DNA of 64,000 nt. It comes from Piper betle. Lineage: Eukaryota > Streptophyta > Magnoliopsida > Piperales > Piperaceae. Of the stretch, positions 12,294 through 23,849 are shown one piece after another. The translations under genes and the position numbers were made by a program. Below the pieces are notes generated by a model, which saw nothing but the letters and a program-made list of their open reading frames with translations, was not told where the DNA came from and did not search any database. The DNA lies in contig JAURVB010009270.1 in NCBI GenBank assembly GCA_033002965.1, positions 1 through 64,000 on the forward strand, given 5' to 3'. Every line of letters begins with the position of its first letter. Position 1 is the first letter of the stretch.

Positions 12294-12366
12294 GGGGATG
12301 TAGCTCAGATGGTAGAGCGCTCGCTTAGCATGCGAGAGGTACGGGGATCGATACCCCGCATCTCCA
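12294..12366 (+). tRNA. tRNA-Ala (AGC)
   Basis: A 73-nt cloverleaf: acceptor GGGGATG pairs with CATCTCC, with a G3:U70 wobble, the alanine identity element. D stem GCTC/GAGC, anticodon stem CTCGC/GCGAG with loop TTAGCAT giving anticodon AGC, variable AGGTA, T stem CGGGG/CCCCG with loop ATCGATA, discriminator A. There is no intron and no encoded CCA. The internal A box (TAGCTCAGATGG) and a B-box-like element (GGGATCGATACC) are present. A T5 run 11 nt after the gene can end Pol III transcription. It looks functional. Confidence 0.95.
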
Positions 12367-12804
12367 TGCCATTTGTCTTTTTCTAATATTTTAGTTCTGT
12401 TATTAATTTTGATTAAAAATATTTTTTTAATATTTTTGTTCTGTTCTAAATTTTGATTAAAAAAAAGGGAGGATTGAAGATTGTAAAAACTTTGACCGAT
12501 CAAAATCTAATATTTTTTTAAAAAAATAAAAATAAAATAAATTCTTATAATTTATTTTTTATTCTGTTAAAAGAGGTACGGGGATCGATACCCCGCATCT
12601 CCATGCCATTTGTCTTTTTCTAATATTTTAGTTCTGTTATTAATTTTGATTAAAAATATTTTTTAATATTTTTGTTCTGTTCTAAATTTTGATTAAAAAA
12701 GGGAGGATTGAAGATTGTAAAAACTTTGACCGATCAAAATCTAATATTTTTTTAAAAAATAAAAATAAAATAAATTCTTATAATTTATTTTTTATTCTGT
12801 TAAA
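12335..12804 (+). repeat. tandem duplication (237 bp) carrying the 3' half of tRNA-Ala
   Basis: Copy 1 (12335-12571) begins inside the 3' side of the tRNA anticodon stem and runs into the flank. Copy 2 (12572-12804) repeats it almost exactly, differing mainly in A/T run lengths. Copy 2 therefore contains a half tRNA (variable region, T arm, acceptor 3' strand, T-run terminator) with the B box but no A box, preceded by TTAAA rather than a tRNA 5' half. It cannot fold into a tRNA. Confidence 0.9.
12378..12382 (+). terminator. Pol III T-run terminator after tRNA-Ala
   Basis: Five consecutive T residues, 11 nt past the discriminator base, suit a Pol III terminator. Confidence 0.7.
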
Positions 12805-15047
12805 ATGTATCTTTAAAATTAAAATTTATATGTAAAATATCATATGATTGTAGTTTGTCTTAAAAGTTTATATATAAAATTAGAATATATCTCTAATATT
12901 AACCACGCTGGCACAGTATTTTGCTTAATTTTTTTCAAAGACTTGGCAATTAATTAATTATTATCACACAACATTTTTAATTAATCTTTGAGCTTTTGCC
13001 CCTTAAATAACTTTCAATTGAGCTGAGGTTATGACATTGATGAACTCAGCTTCTAACCAAAATATTGAACTTGATTGAGCGAACTAACCCTAGTCTTTCT
13101 TGGTTCACAGCTGCAGCTAACTCCTTATAACTCCTTTATTTGCGGGGTTGGGTGAGAAGAAAAAAAGTTTGAAGGATGAAAGGGGATGTTGAGGTTATCT
13201 ATCATAATAAACTTCGTGGCCTCACCTCGCAATTTAGTTGTAGATGACCGAAAGATGTATTAAACTATGAACCCATGTTCAGTTAGCTTAATTCCTCGTG
13301 ATTACCTACTCAAATCTGAAGACTACATTATGATCTCGCTTACTATTTTATAGGCATGAAATTATGATGTCACTCGGATATATTCCAAGGAGACACTATA
13401 TTGCGCACAATACCGAAAAGCCAACGTTGGTATTTTACCCATTTCTGCTTGCATTATACCTTATTTTTGCCGTTGATCTTCGTAACTTTTGATCTTTTAG
13501 CGGAGGATAAGACATCCAGCTCTAAGCCTCTACCTACTAGCTCGTTACGGCATTTAAATCCGTAACGATTTTCATTACCTAACAGCTACTCCGATATTGA
13601 CCTATCCTTTCTCTGTGGTCACTGCACATTAACCATGTCCTGTCTGTACTCAAATCAACACTGATCGGACTTAACTATGGAAGAAGCAGCTTTCTACTTT
13701 CTTGTTCGAAATTTGCTATTATAATAATATGCCCTGTTGGTCTGCACCTCCGGCTTCCAGGTACAGGCAGATTGCAAGTACCAGTATGTACCTTGTGCGG
13801 AATAGGCCGAGTTTCGAAAACTGAGTTAAAAAGGTGACCAAGTTTTCTTGGGAATCAAACTTGAAATTGGTCGAGTAAGACCTATTCCGATCTGATTGAC
13901 CCCACTTAACTCCAAAGTCGGGTGAGTCGGCGAGAGTGACGGGATGACGGGGTAGGGGGGGTGAACCTAAGTGGAGGTCGTGGATGATGTTAGTGATGAT
14001 GACCTTGAGGCAATCGTTGTGCTCACCAAAGTCGAGGGAGTAGAAGCGGGTGGCGCCCTTACATTGGTGGGTGTGGGAGCAAAGACAATTGTGGGTGCGG
14101 GGTGGCGATTGTAGGGGCGGGCGATGACGAGGGGCAATGGTGGGGCCGCAGGGCGACAACAGTGTGGTGGCAGGGGCGGCGGCACAAGCAATCTAGGAGA
14201 TAAAATTGGGGAAAGAAATAGTTGATATTTTCGTAATTAAAAATTAACTCAACTCTGATTCGAGTAAAAAAATAATAACTAACTTTAAATAATTTTTTTA
14301 AAAAATGAAAAAATAATATAAAGTATAATATACACTATAAATTTAAAATGAAAAATTGTATAATTAATAACCTATTAATTTTGACAGATTTAAATAAACG
14401 GATTCTTATCCAATTTTTAATAAATTGGTCCAATTCAATGATTCCTTCTCAATCTAATCTAACGTCTAATTCCTATATTTGCAATTATTGCATGTGAATG
14501 CACCATATTTAGTGTAATCCAAAAAAGAACTAGTAACTGTTGGAAATATCTAAATGCACAAATGCCAAATGGATTGGCATGCCACTATATCTTCCTTCCT
14601 CATCATGGTTCATGAATCACGAGGACAGCCATTGCCGTGAGGCGCACAAGATTTATTCGATGACGGCCAGGCAGACCAAGCCCATAGTGAAGATCAGTAG
14701 CAATTACATTCACTAAATGGTTTCCATTCGAAGTATTGGACATGAGAAACTGCATCCAAAGACGCCCCTGCTAATGAATATATGGCGTACCAGGGTTTGT
14801 AAAATGAGAGCCAACTTATAATTACAGTACAATGGATTAAAGGGAAGCAAAACTGAAAGTAATTTGATACTAGGGCATGTATATATTATTATATACAATG
14901 GTCATTTGCATGGCTTTGTTCTAGCTATTTATCATACAGATCATCTGCCATACCATAACAATGTCAAGCACTTTGCTATTTCTTGGATCAAAACTCGTGA
15001 CGTGCGTACGCAGGTTAATTAGTATTGTCCATTAACCAGCTTGCTCA
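12805..15047. other. intergenic; weakly repetitive GC/AT module at 13.9-14.45 kb
   Basis: No gene supported. Around 13.9-14.2 kb is a G/C-rich core of GGC/GTG triplets, followed by an A/T-rich part containing CGTAATTAAAAATTAACTCA and a run resembling AAATAATAACTAA. The same succession occurs in the hAT-like elements at 26.5-28.8 kb and near 37.0-37.6 kb, so this is probably a degenerate relative. Its ends were not identified. Confidence 0.4.
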
Positions 15048-15303
15048 TCAAATGTGGCCACGCAGAAAGGAAGCAATGGCCACGAAGTCTTCTTCATCAC
15101 AGGGAATTGTAAGACCGCCTAATTTATGTTTGAACCCGAATTCTTTTTCGGCCTTGGACAACAGCTTCTGAAACTGAAGTTGTTTCAGAAATGACAATGG
15201 CACAACGAACGGTTTCTGAGTATCGCCAACATAGACTTGAAAATGCCCTCTTGGGACAGCCGAAATATCTGAAGATGGTTGTTCTTTTCTTGTAAGACTT
15301 GAA
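15048..15303 (-). pseudogene. SAUR-like pseudogene lacking a start codon
   Basis: The minus strand reads, in one frame, [12 protein letters not shown], then [41 protein letters not shown] and a stop at 15048-15050. This is a complete SAUR core with a normal C terminus. Upstream the frame stays open for only about 15 more codons and reaches an in-frame TAA without any ATG. The N terminus has therefore been lost, unless an unseen upstream exon supplies it, which is unusual for SAURs. A possible acceptor (CTTCAG) lies just before the core, so a spliced gene cannot be fully excluded. Confidence 0.75.
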
Positions 15304-15309
15304 ATTGTT

Positions 15310-16120
15310 AATATGTATAATTATATTAATGATATGTAGCTCATTATCACACTCGGAATACTAAAAAATCTCGAAATATTAACAGAGGTGGCTGTTAGTT
15401 GTTCCATGGAGATTGAAGGGTCTCAAAGCTTCTCTATAAATTGAGTTTCATTTACCTCATTTTAAGAAAAAGGCAAAACAAACAGAAGAAAAGACAAGAA
15501 AAAGAGAGATAGAGATAAAAAAGAGGAAAAAATATTCATGAGTTTATCTTATACGGAGTATTGAGAGAGTGAAATTTTATAATCTCAATAGTATAGGGTG
15601 TGCGAATAATCTTCTTGTACATCTCTATATAGGTTGAAGTAGTGAATTGTTCGTTGTTGACCGTGCTTTTTGACTCTCGATTGAAGGAGGGTTTTCCACG
15701 TTAAATCTCTGCTCTTTAGTGGTTTTGTTTAGTGGTTTTGTTTTATCTTATTTCTCAGGTCTTATTTTCTCATTACTTTTGTTCATTGTGGTTGATCTTC
15801 AATTTTGGGGATTTTCTCAACAGAAATGAGCTGCTTCGCCTGGTGAAGCCCAACAATGCGACCACTACCCATGGCTCTTGTATATGAGAAATAGAATAAG
15901 AAGGGTCTATTTAACAAAGCTAGAGAAGAAGCTACGAGAGTTAATGGATGCATACTCGAACTCGAGAAGCAAGCGATATATAACACATGACCAGTGGTAT
16001 TATTGCGATGTGGCAAGCTAGCTCCTGGCGGCTATATATCTAGGGGAAAAGGAAAAGATATTCTATATGTTATGTTATTCTTAGATCCCTCAATTTATTC
16101 TAATATTTAATATTTAATAG
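15310..16120. other. intergenic, no supported gene
   Basis: Purine-rich and AT-rich sequence. The 77-codon minus-strand frame at 15783-16016 shows no domain. Confidence 0.45.
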
Positions 16121-17600
16121 GGTAAGATCTTATTTATAAGTGAGAATTGAATATAAATATTTAATTTAGTTAACAACTTTTGAAGAAATGACTTAACCCA
16201 TTAGTTTATACTTGTCGAGTCATTATAGATAAAATCTGAGCTTCCTGGTTCCGCATTAGATGGTGGGTTGCACTATAGACGTTGACTAGGCTATCGATCA
16301 CGGGCCAAAGAAGGTCATTAGTTAGGGCTAGCAACGGCCAGTGTAAGAATTTCGAGGACGAAATTTTCTAAGGTGGGTGGATTATAAGATCTCATAATTT
16401 AGTCCATCTAATACTTACTAGGGTAAGATCTTTTTTATAAGTGAGAATTGAATATAGATTTTTAACTTGGTTAACTACTTTTAATGAGATAATTTAGCTT
16501 ATTATATTGTACTTTGGGTTGGGTGAATGTCAATAATACGAGTTAATTTTAAAAGACTACTTTTGACAACTTCCTAAGAGTCTAGGTACTAGAGGTGTGT
16601 CCAATTAAATTGTTGTGGATACAATGGTGTCTAAAACCTTAGACATTGCTTAAGGTTTAGAAGATATAAATAGTAAAGACAAGATTGGACTAGCCTAAGA
16701 ATGAGAAGTGCCAGCGTTGGAGGTTGGTGTACCAACGATGTTAGGTAATTCAGGTTAGGATGTTGGTGTACCAACTATATTAGGTAATTCAAGATATTTC
16801 TTCCTAATTTTTTTCGGGGAAGAAATATTTTAAACTACCTAGTATCATTGTTACACACCTCCTAACCTTGCACTTTTGACTCTTGGCGTAGTTCAATTTT
16901 ATCCTTACTGTTCATATCTTCTAGACGTTGAGCAATCTCTAAATTTTTAGACACCACTATATCCACGACAACTTAATTAGATGTTCTTCTAGTCCTTATA
17001 CCCTTAGGAAGTTGTCGAAAATAGTCATTTAACATTGACTTGTATTGTTAACGTTCACCCGCAATTTATTTTGTACACGCCTATAAATACTTACTATCTA
17101 AAATAATGAAAATTAATACCATAAAAGAATGATCAATGCTTATATAAAAAAAAAATACCATTGGGACAATAGACTCTTATATTTTTAATACGGTAATGAT
17201 TGATTTGCATAGTTCTATAGGAAACACTGCTCTCATACTTATTGGGACAAAATCTTGTTTTTAGGTAGGAATGAAATATAGATCTTTAACTTAGTTATTT
17301 ACTTTTAAAGAGATGACTTAGTTTAGTATGTTACACTTTAGACCAGGTCGATACAAATGATATCAAAGCCTTTTAGTTCCGTATTAAATGATAGAATAGA
17401 CTAAAAACATGAGCTAGCCTACCCATCGCTAACCAAAGAAGGTCGTAGGCTAGGGCTAACAATAGGTTAAGAATTTTAAAGACGAAATTTTCTAAAGTGG
17501 GTGGATTATGATATCGTATTTATAAGTGAGAATGAACTATGTATCTTTAACTTGGTTAACCACTTTTAAAAAAATAACTTAGCCAATTAATATACATTTG
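16121..17600. repeat. LTR-retrotransposon-like repeat block, duplicated module
   Basis: A module with TTTATAAGTGAGAATTGAAT followed by TTAACTTGGTTAAC-like words occurs about four times (near 16121, 16423, 17262 and 17512). A second module ending GAATTTCGAGGACGAAATTT followed by GTGGGTGGATTAT occurs at 16340-16392 and, diverged, at 17470-17517. The phrase GAGGACGAAAT next to a G-rich stretch is what many Ty3/gypsy elements show at the pol end and 3' LTR start, so these are probably degraded LTR-region fragments. No coding domain remains. Confidence 0.55.
16521..17060. repeat. about 540-bp imperfect inverted repeat (long hairpin)
   Basis: The left arm starts at GGGTGAATG (16521) and the right arm ends at the complementary TTCACCC (17060). 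Arms pair along most of their length, for example TTTTGACAACTTCCTAAG with CTTAGGAAGTTGTCGAAAA and GAAGATATAAATAGTAA with TTACTGTTCATATCTTC. The turn is near 16812 (TTTCTTCC / GGAAGAAA). The left arm carries an internal duplication of a TTGGTGTACCAA-containing unit. It sits inside the repeat block and may be a foldback MITE or the source of a hairpin RNA. Confidence 0.8.
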
Positions 17601-20600
17601 GGGCCAAGTTGTTTATGATACTTTTTTTGGTTCATTAAGAAAACTTAATTGCAATGAGCTTGCAATTTGATGCCCAAAAAAGGTGAGAGTAAGCCTTTTG
17701 CTCGATCAAGTATATCTTGATTGACTGGAATGCAAACCAAACTCATGTATGATCAATCCATTGTAAAAAAACAAAAAAGACGATGGGGGATATTATTTGC
17801 TTGCAGGATTCATTATTCATCGGTGGCATGTGCTTGTTAGGTGGATTGCTGCTGAACAGGCAACATGATATCAACCTCTCCTTTCTCTGCGGTCACATCC
17901 TTGTCTAGTAGCCGAGAGTGGATAAACTAATTTATGTTCAATGGAGAACCTGCACACTACTTTGAGGTCGAAATTAGCGAGAAGAGGAAGTAACAGTTTT
18001 TGTTTTATCAGCTGTTCTATATAATGTACGTATCAGTAACTGCATGTAAGATGTTACATTGCCGAAAAAGACTTTTAATTTGATGGTACAGATAGGATAT
18101 TGATAAGCGAAGAGAAATGTGGTTGGGACTGATTCCATGACCTGGGAGCATAAACAAATGACAGTGCTTTATTTGTGAGCCTAATTCCTCAACTTTGAAG
18201 AATTTAATTCTAACTTAATCAAAAAGTAGTACTCATTAGTTGTCAAAGGACACTGATGATGATCTGTTGACCATTGATGTAAACTACATATCAGCAATTC
18301 AGCAGGGCGGCGTGCCAGTCGATTTATCTGATGATCAATAGCTAATTAAGCATTAATGTTAATTAAGCATATTACGGAATGTCCGAAAAGTGATCTACAA
18401 GTCTCACCAAATTAAGACAAGCTAGCCATTTACATTATTACATGTAGAATCGAGGATTATTTTTTACAATTTCCATTTCTATGTGTTATATAACATGGAT
18501 GGGTGCATAATGCAATATGTAATTTATTTATCATAAACGTTGAAGTGATTAAAGCTTTTGCATTATTGTCGTTTATCATATTTTTTCTAAATTATTTAAT
18601 AAATACGACCAACAGGCACTAGCAAAAAAATCTTTACGGGAGTTAGTAAAATTGTAAATAAGATGTACGAAGTTAAAAGTATATTCACAGCATAAATAGT
18701 ATTTTACAGTTAATTTAACGTGAATCAGATTACATGGGTTAGTGAATTTAAGTGTGATTGTAATTTACACGGTTAATCTTTTACAATTCAAATCAAAATT
18801 TCCTTTGAATCCGAAGGAATAAACAAATGAAATAGATTGTCATTATAATCCCATCTAAACTGGCTTTAACCACTTATAATTAAATGATAGGATTAACCGA
18901 GTAAATCAACCAAAAAGCAATATCAATTTCTCATTATTAACCATATGTTACAAGCAAGAATAAGTATGTACAATCAAATCAATTTAAAAACGTTTACAAG
19001 GTTTTTTCCAAAGTAAACTCACTAACAAAAGATCTTACAGCATGGTCGGGAACCACATCGAAAAAGAGAGCTTATAAACAACATTGAAAGCTCATGGTTA
19101 ATTCTAAAATTACAAGCCTGTTTGGGAGCTCTAATAATAAAACCTGGGTGTAGGTTGTAATAGAAAATTTTTGGCTCCTCTCGGGATGACTGCCATGGGG
19201 ACGCCGTCGATGATTGGTGTCATTGACGGTGGAGGCGCACGCTAGCTTTGAATGACTACTAACAAATCCCCATCGGTGTCGCTCCCGAAATGAGCCAAGA
19301 ACGGTTCTACAAAAAATTTGTTAATCTATTTATCAAGTTAGTAGAGTCAGCATCCGCATTAGCTATCGAGGAAGAGTTGTTCAGAACATCCTTATCATCC
19401 ACAACAAGTCTAATTGGCTCAATTTTTTCCTTTAACACTTTGTAAAGCAACACATTATAGCTTCGAGCTCTGTTTTAGTTGTGAACTTTGCATGGCAGAT
19501 TCACCTACAAACAAAACATGATTCTATAAGTTGAGTTTTATATTAGTTACTGCAATAAACATATCTAAAAGTCCACTGGACAAATAATATACACAGTTCA
19601 GTATGCACAAAAAAGTTAGATTAAATGAACTAGTCCGGTACTCATTCCCCAATAGTAGTCATTCCATTACCAAGCCACATATAAGATTGCTTGCAAGATC
19701 ATCCTATTTTGATCATTATCTAAAACAGCATGCACCATTAATTCATATCATCATCAACTTCACAAATAGGGACATCTATCATTATGCAAAAAAACTACCA
19801 TCCATAAGTCACCAACTAAAGAAAACAGTATAAACAAGTACAAAGTTTCACCTTAGCAATCTCAACGGTGCCAGCTTAGCCAACTAACTCTGCTAGCCCC
19901 AACCCCCTCATCCTCTGTTGCCACTGACAGTGGCCTCGTCCCCAACAAATCTCTCGACGGCCGCGGGCAAGCTCCTCCACCTCGCATGACCAGCCGGAGG
20001 TGTGGGCGGCGAGGGAAGGGAGGAAAGGTAAGCTTTATTGGATGGGAGGGGAGGGAGGAAGAAGAGCAAAGAAAGGGGATTGGAGAGATGCGGCCATGGG
20101 GATTTGGCGGAGAAGGTGGAGCAGTGGAGCAAGGCCGTGAATCTGATTGAACACCCGCAATTAGTTTTAAACCCGCATTAAACAATAAATAAATCCCACA
20201 ATAATAACTATATAAGTATATTAGACCGTAATTTTAAAACTGGACTGGACCGGCTGGTTCAACCCGGTATACCGGGTACTGGCCTAAGATCCGGTCCAGT
20301 TTGGATTATTAAGTTGGGTTGCAGCGAACCCGATATTTTACCCCCGGTTTTCCCCAAAACCGGCAGGATAAGAGCTCACGTGCTAGCTTTTTATAGAGGG
20401 CAGGCTCCAGTATTATTTACTTCGTGGGTGATGTAAATTGGTGGTTATCAATAGATAAAAAAGATTTTGAAGCGTCTATGGTCACACAAATATGTGTTGG
20501 TCCAGTGGCTAAGGCATCGCATGGGTATTTCCATCGTGACGGTTCAAAGTTTAATGTTAAAGTTTGGATTAATTAGGATCTAAATTGAATCCAACAATAA

Positions 20601-20972
20601 ACCTTTCACCATTTTAATATTTTCAAAACTTAATATCTTTTGTAGTGTATGAATGAGGGAGGATGTAAAATAAAAATTTACTTAAATTTAAAAAAATATG
20701 CATATGACAATTTATACCTATGGCTGTAAAATAATTAATCCTAAATAAATTAGTATAGTATTTTTAAAATATAAAATTACATATAAATATGTGATAATAT
20801 TTACTCGGATATTTGTAAGCTTTGATTCCATTTGAGGTGATCTAAAATTTACTTGGACTCGGACGAATGAGCACCCGACTTACGCCCGGTAGATCGAGCT
20901 GAAATACCAAAAGGTCAACGAGGAATTTCTTTTTAAAATTTTTTTTTTTTTAAGTTCATTGAGGGTGTTACA
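17601..20972. other. intergenic, AT-rich, no supported gene
   Basis: No gene recognised. Around 20.2-20.4 kb there is a CCGGT-rich stretch (GGACTGGACCGG, CCCGGTATACCGGG) typical of MITE-like debris. The open frame at 19862-20185 (minus) is a low-complexity proline/serine frame and is not supported as a gene. Confidence 0.45.
20500..20595 (+). mobile_element. possible SINE 5' (tRNA-like) region
   Basis: TGGTCCAGTGGCTAAGGC resembles a Pol III A box, and GGTTCAAAGTTT about 40 bp later resembles a B box, the spacing seen in tRNA-derived SINE heads. No 3' end or target duplication was defined. Confidence 0.35.
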
Positions 20973-22407
20973 ATGGGGAACAAGTCAAGTCAAAGGGGGA
21001 TGGCGGGATGGCGAACGATGATGAAACTCCGGCACATAAAGGCCATGCATGGCCGCCTCCTACGAAGCGGCGCCATCTTCACGTCGCCTCACCTCCACTC
21101 CAACCTCTTCCTCTCCTACGCTAACGCCGCCTCCCATCATGAACACCCCGACCTCCTCCCCAACCTCCTCCTCTCCATGCCCACCTCCAACCCTCTCCCT
21201 TGGAACGCCCTCCTCGCCCGGCTCTCCCACTTCCCCGTCCCCTTCCACGCCATTCAAACCTTCTCCGCCATGCGACGATCACCCGCCCTTGTCTTAGACT
21301 CCTTCTCCCTCTGCTCCTCCTTCACCGCCGCCGCCTCCGCCCGAATGGCCGATTTTGGCGCGCAGGTGCACGGGCATGTCGTCAAGTGCGGGTGGATGGG
21401 GAGCGTATACGTGGGTGGCGCAATGCTAGATTTCTATGCGAAGCTTGGCCGCGTCGACAATTCGAGGAAAGTGTTCGACGAAATTCCTGTGAAGAATGTG
21501 GTGTGCGTCAATGCTCTCTTGTCCTGGGTTGGCCGATGCCGGGCTCTATCGTCAATCATTGGAGTTGTTTTACGACATGTATCATGGGTTGGGGTTGGGA
21601 CCTGATAGCTTCACCTTCTCGGCCTTACTCCGAGTCTGTGCAGGGTTGCCTGCGGTTAAGGTGGGTAGACAAGTGCATGCTGCTCTCATCCGACGTCCGT
21701 GCCAGCTTCCTCCTGATCCTTTCTTGTTGAGTTCGTTGATAGAAATGTATGGCAAGTGTGGCCTCGTTGACGATGCGCGAAAGGTTTTCGAGTATGAAGC
21801 TAACATGATTGATGGTACTATGTTTGTCTACTACCAGTCGGATGTTGTGCTTTGGACCTCGTTGCTTAGTGCATACGGTCGTAATGGGAGGTTTGTTGAT
21901 GTGATCCAAGTGTTTGACATGATGTTGAAGAGCAATGTCAGGCCGGACAAGGTGGCGTTTGTTGCCGTTCTCTCTGCTTGTGGCCACACAGGACATGTGA
22001 CCCGGGGTTTACAGTATTTTGATTCTATGGCCAGGGACTTTGGTGTGGTCCCTGGAGTAGAGCATTATGGTTGCTTGGTTGATATGTTGTGTAGGGCAGG
22101 GGAACTGGGAAAGGCGTGGGAAGTGGTGAATCAAATGCCTGTCGGAGAGGATGATCTTAGTGGTAGTATTGCTGCTTGGGGTACACTGCTAAATGCATGT
22201 GAGGCTGTTGGAAACGTGGAGTTGGGTCGATTAGCTGCAGAAAGAGCACTGAAATTGCAACCTGAGAATGATGGTATCTATGTCATGCTATCTAATTTGT
22301 ACGCAAAGTGTGGCATGTGGAGTGAGATTGAAGAGTTGAGAAAGTCGATGCAGCAGAGCAGGTTGAGGAAGGATATCGGATGTAGTTGGATTGAGTCTAG
22401 TGCGTAG
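20973..22407 (+). CDS. PLS-class pentatricopeptide repeat protein (E subgroup), one frameshift
   Basis: Two overlapping frames make one protein of about 475 residues. The first part (20973 to about 21523) holds N-terminal PPR motifs, ending AKLGRVDNSRKVFDEIPVKN. The second (about 21524 to 22407) continues LADAGLYRQSLELFYDM, then further PPRs (YGKCGLVDDARKVF, NGRFVDVIQVFD, HYGCLVDMLCRAGELGKAW) and an E-type end (LSNLYAKCGMWSEIEEL, GCSWIES). No DYW domain follows. PLS PPRs bind organellar RNA, often as C-to-U editing factors. The joint needs one base skipped in TTGTCCTGGG near 21522-21526, where one C looks inserted. Apart from this the gene is intact and intronless, and 5' GC content is very high. 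It may be a recent pseudogene or a consensus error. Confidence 0.85.
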
Positions 22408-23395
22408 TTGAAAAAGAGTGGTCATTCTCTTACATTCGAATTGATATAATTGTTACATTATAAGTTTCTATCAAACTAGATAATCTAGTGACTGGTGGAG
22501 ATGGTGTAAAACCAAGATATGCTCTACTGACCTGATACAGGCTCCATATAAATATCAAGGAGACATAACAATCTAAGAAGGATAAAGCTTAACAGTGAAG
22601 GAGATGAATGATCAATGTTGGTAACTTGCATTTATTTCTAAGAAAGAGAAGTGAATTTTTACTTTTGCTTCTTCTGAGTGACCACTTTGCAAGTGAGTAA
22701 CTTTCCCAAATTTCATTTTTATAATATATGAATCGCTTTTTTTTGTTTAACCTATTTGTTCTTTCTTTCTCCAGAAATTGATACTGGATCATAGACGTGT
22801 GAACGTGTAATGGTACATGAGCGTAGACATTGTTTATTGGCAGTGTATTGAGAAAGGTATTACTTATCTCAAAGTTTCCCTTTTGTCTGAGCATTTTTGC
22901 ATTTCTATTCTGAGAAAAAATCTTAAGTAGAAACTGTCAAGTTTATATATCTTGCTTTCATTTGTTATTATAAATAATAACATCTAAGTATGTGACACAT
23001 AAGCGGACATTAATTCGCTGCTGTATATTGAACAGGCAAGGCACTTTTGTTTATTTTGGTAGGTATCTGTTACTAATTGGTCGGCTAATCACTTGTTCTC
23101 TTGATAAGCCAATGGCCAAGCGGATAAGATTGCATCTGAAACAGAGCATTCTGCTATGGCTTAAACAAGAAGTCAGCAGACGATCATGAACGTACGTGGG
23201 CAAAATATACTCCGTATAATTCATTTAATAGTAGTTAATTATATAATTCTCGTCAGCCGAGCAAGCAAGACGAAAATGTAGCAAAGGCATCTTCAGAGCA
23301 AGGAAGTATGGAAATCAGTCGCACAGTTTAACTCGGAGCCAACGTGCAGACCCACATCCACCTTAGTTTATTGTCGTCGATATGTTTGTGATCAT
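22408..23395. other. intergenic, no supported gene
   Basis: AT-rich. The first few hundred bases probably include the 3' UTR of the PPR gene. Nothing else recognised. Confidence 0.45.
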
Positions 23396-23677
23396 CTAAT
23401 ACCTAAAATCAGATGAAAGCGATAAAAAGACGTCTTCACCGCATGGAAGTGTCAGCCCACCCATCTGATGATGGAAGCCAAACTCTTCTTCGGCTTTGCT
23501 AAGCAGCCTTTGGAACAAAGGGTGGTTCAAATAGGAGATTGGCACCACAAATCGCTTCTGTGCCTCTCCAACATAAACAGCAATGTGGCCCCTGGGAACG
23601 CTCGCAGCTTGATGTGTGTTCCGAGCCCACAACATATGTTTAGCTCCACCCTTCCCACGTAGAAAACGAAAGCCCAT
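23396..23677 (-). CDS. SAUR-like auxin-responsive protein, intact
   Basis: 93 residues, intronless. N-terminal MGFRFLRGKGGAKH, then ASVPRGHIAVYVGEAQKRF, VVPISYLNHPLFQRLL, SKAEEEFGFHHQMGGLTLPC and a short tail ending SSDFRY. This matches the short SAUR type (SAUR20/X10A-like), with the GGLTIPC-type loop that the 15.0-kb pseudogene shares, so those two are closer to each other than to the 7.3-kb copy. A TATATATA box is about 160 bp upstream. TGTCTC cores occur farther upstream at 24058-24063 and 24417-24422. Likely functional. Confidence 0.92.
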   Translation of the reverse strand: MGFRFLRGKGGAKHMLWARNTHQAASVPRGHIAVYVGEAQKRFVVPISYLNHPLFQRLLSKAEEEFGFHHQMGGLTLPCGEDVFLSLSSDFRY

Positions 23678-23835
23678 GATGACACTTAAAAATGGTCTTG
23701 ATATGATGTTATAAGATGGGAGGAAAGGGGAGATATTGGAGTATTAAGAGAACTGGCGGAACTCCTTCGCAGGTGTTCCACTAGTCTTCCTTAATTGCCT
23801 CGGGGAAGATGGATGGTATCAAGTCTTTCGGATAA

Positions 23836-23845
23836 GTATATATAG
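23836..23845 (-). promoter_or_regulatory. TATA box of the 23.4-kb SAUR
   Basis: CTATATATAC on the minus strand, about 160 bp before the start codon. Confidence 0.5.
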
Positions 23846-23849
23846 CTCA

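Noticed and set aside
13719..14159. 146-codon minus-strand frame
   Set aside because: It spans a low-complexity GC-rich repeat module related to transposon debris. No recognisable protein.
19400..19510. Possible reverse-transcriptase RNase H fragment
   Set aside because: A few AE-type residues can be read on the minus strand, but no catalytic motif or continuous frame supports it.
19862..20185. 107-codon minus-strand Pro/Ser-rich frame
   Set aside because: Low complexity, no domain, two overlapping frames of similar quality. Insufficient support.
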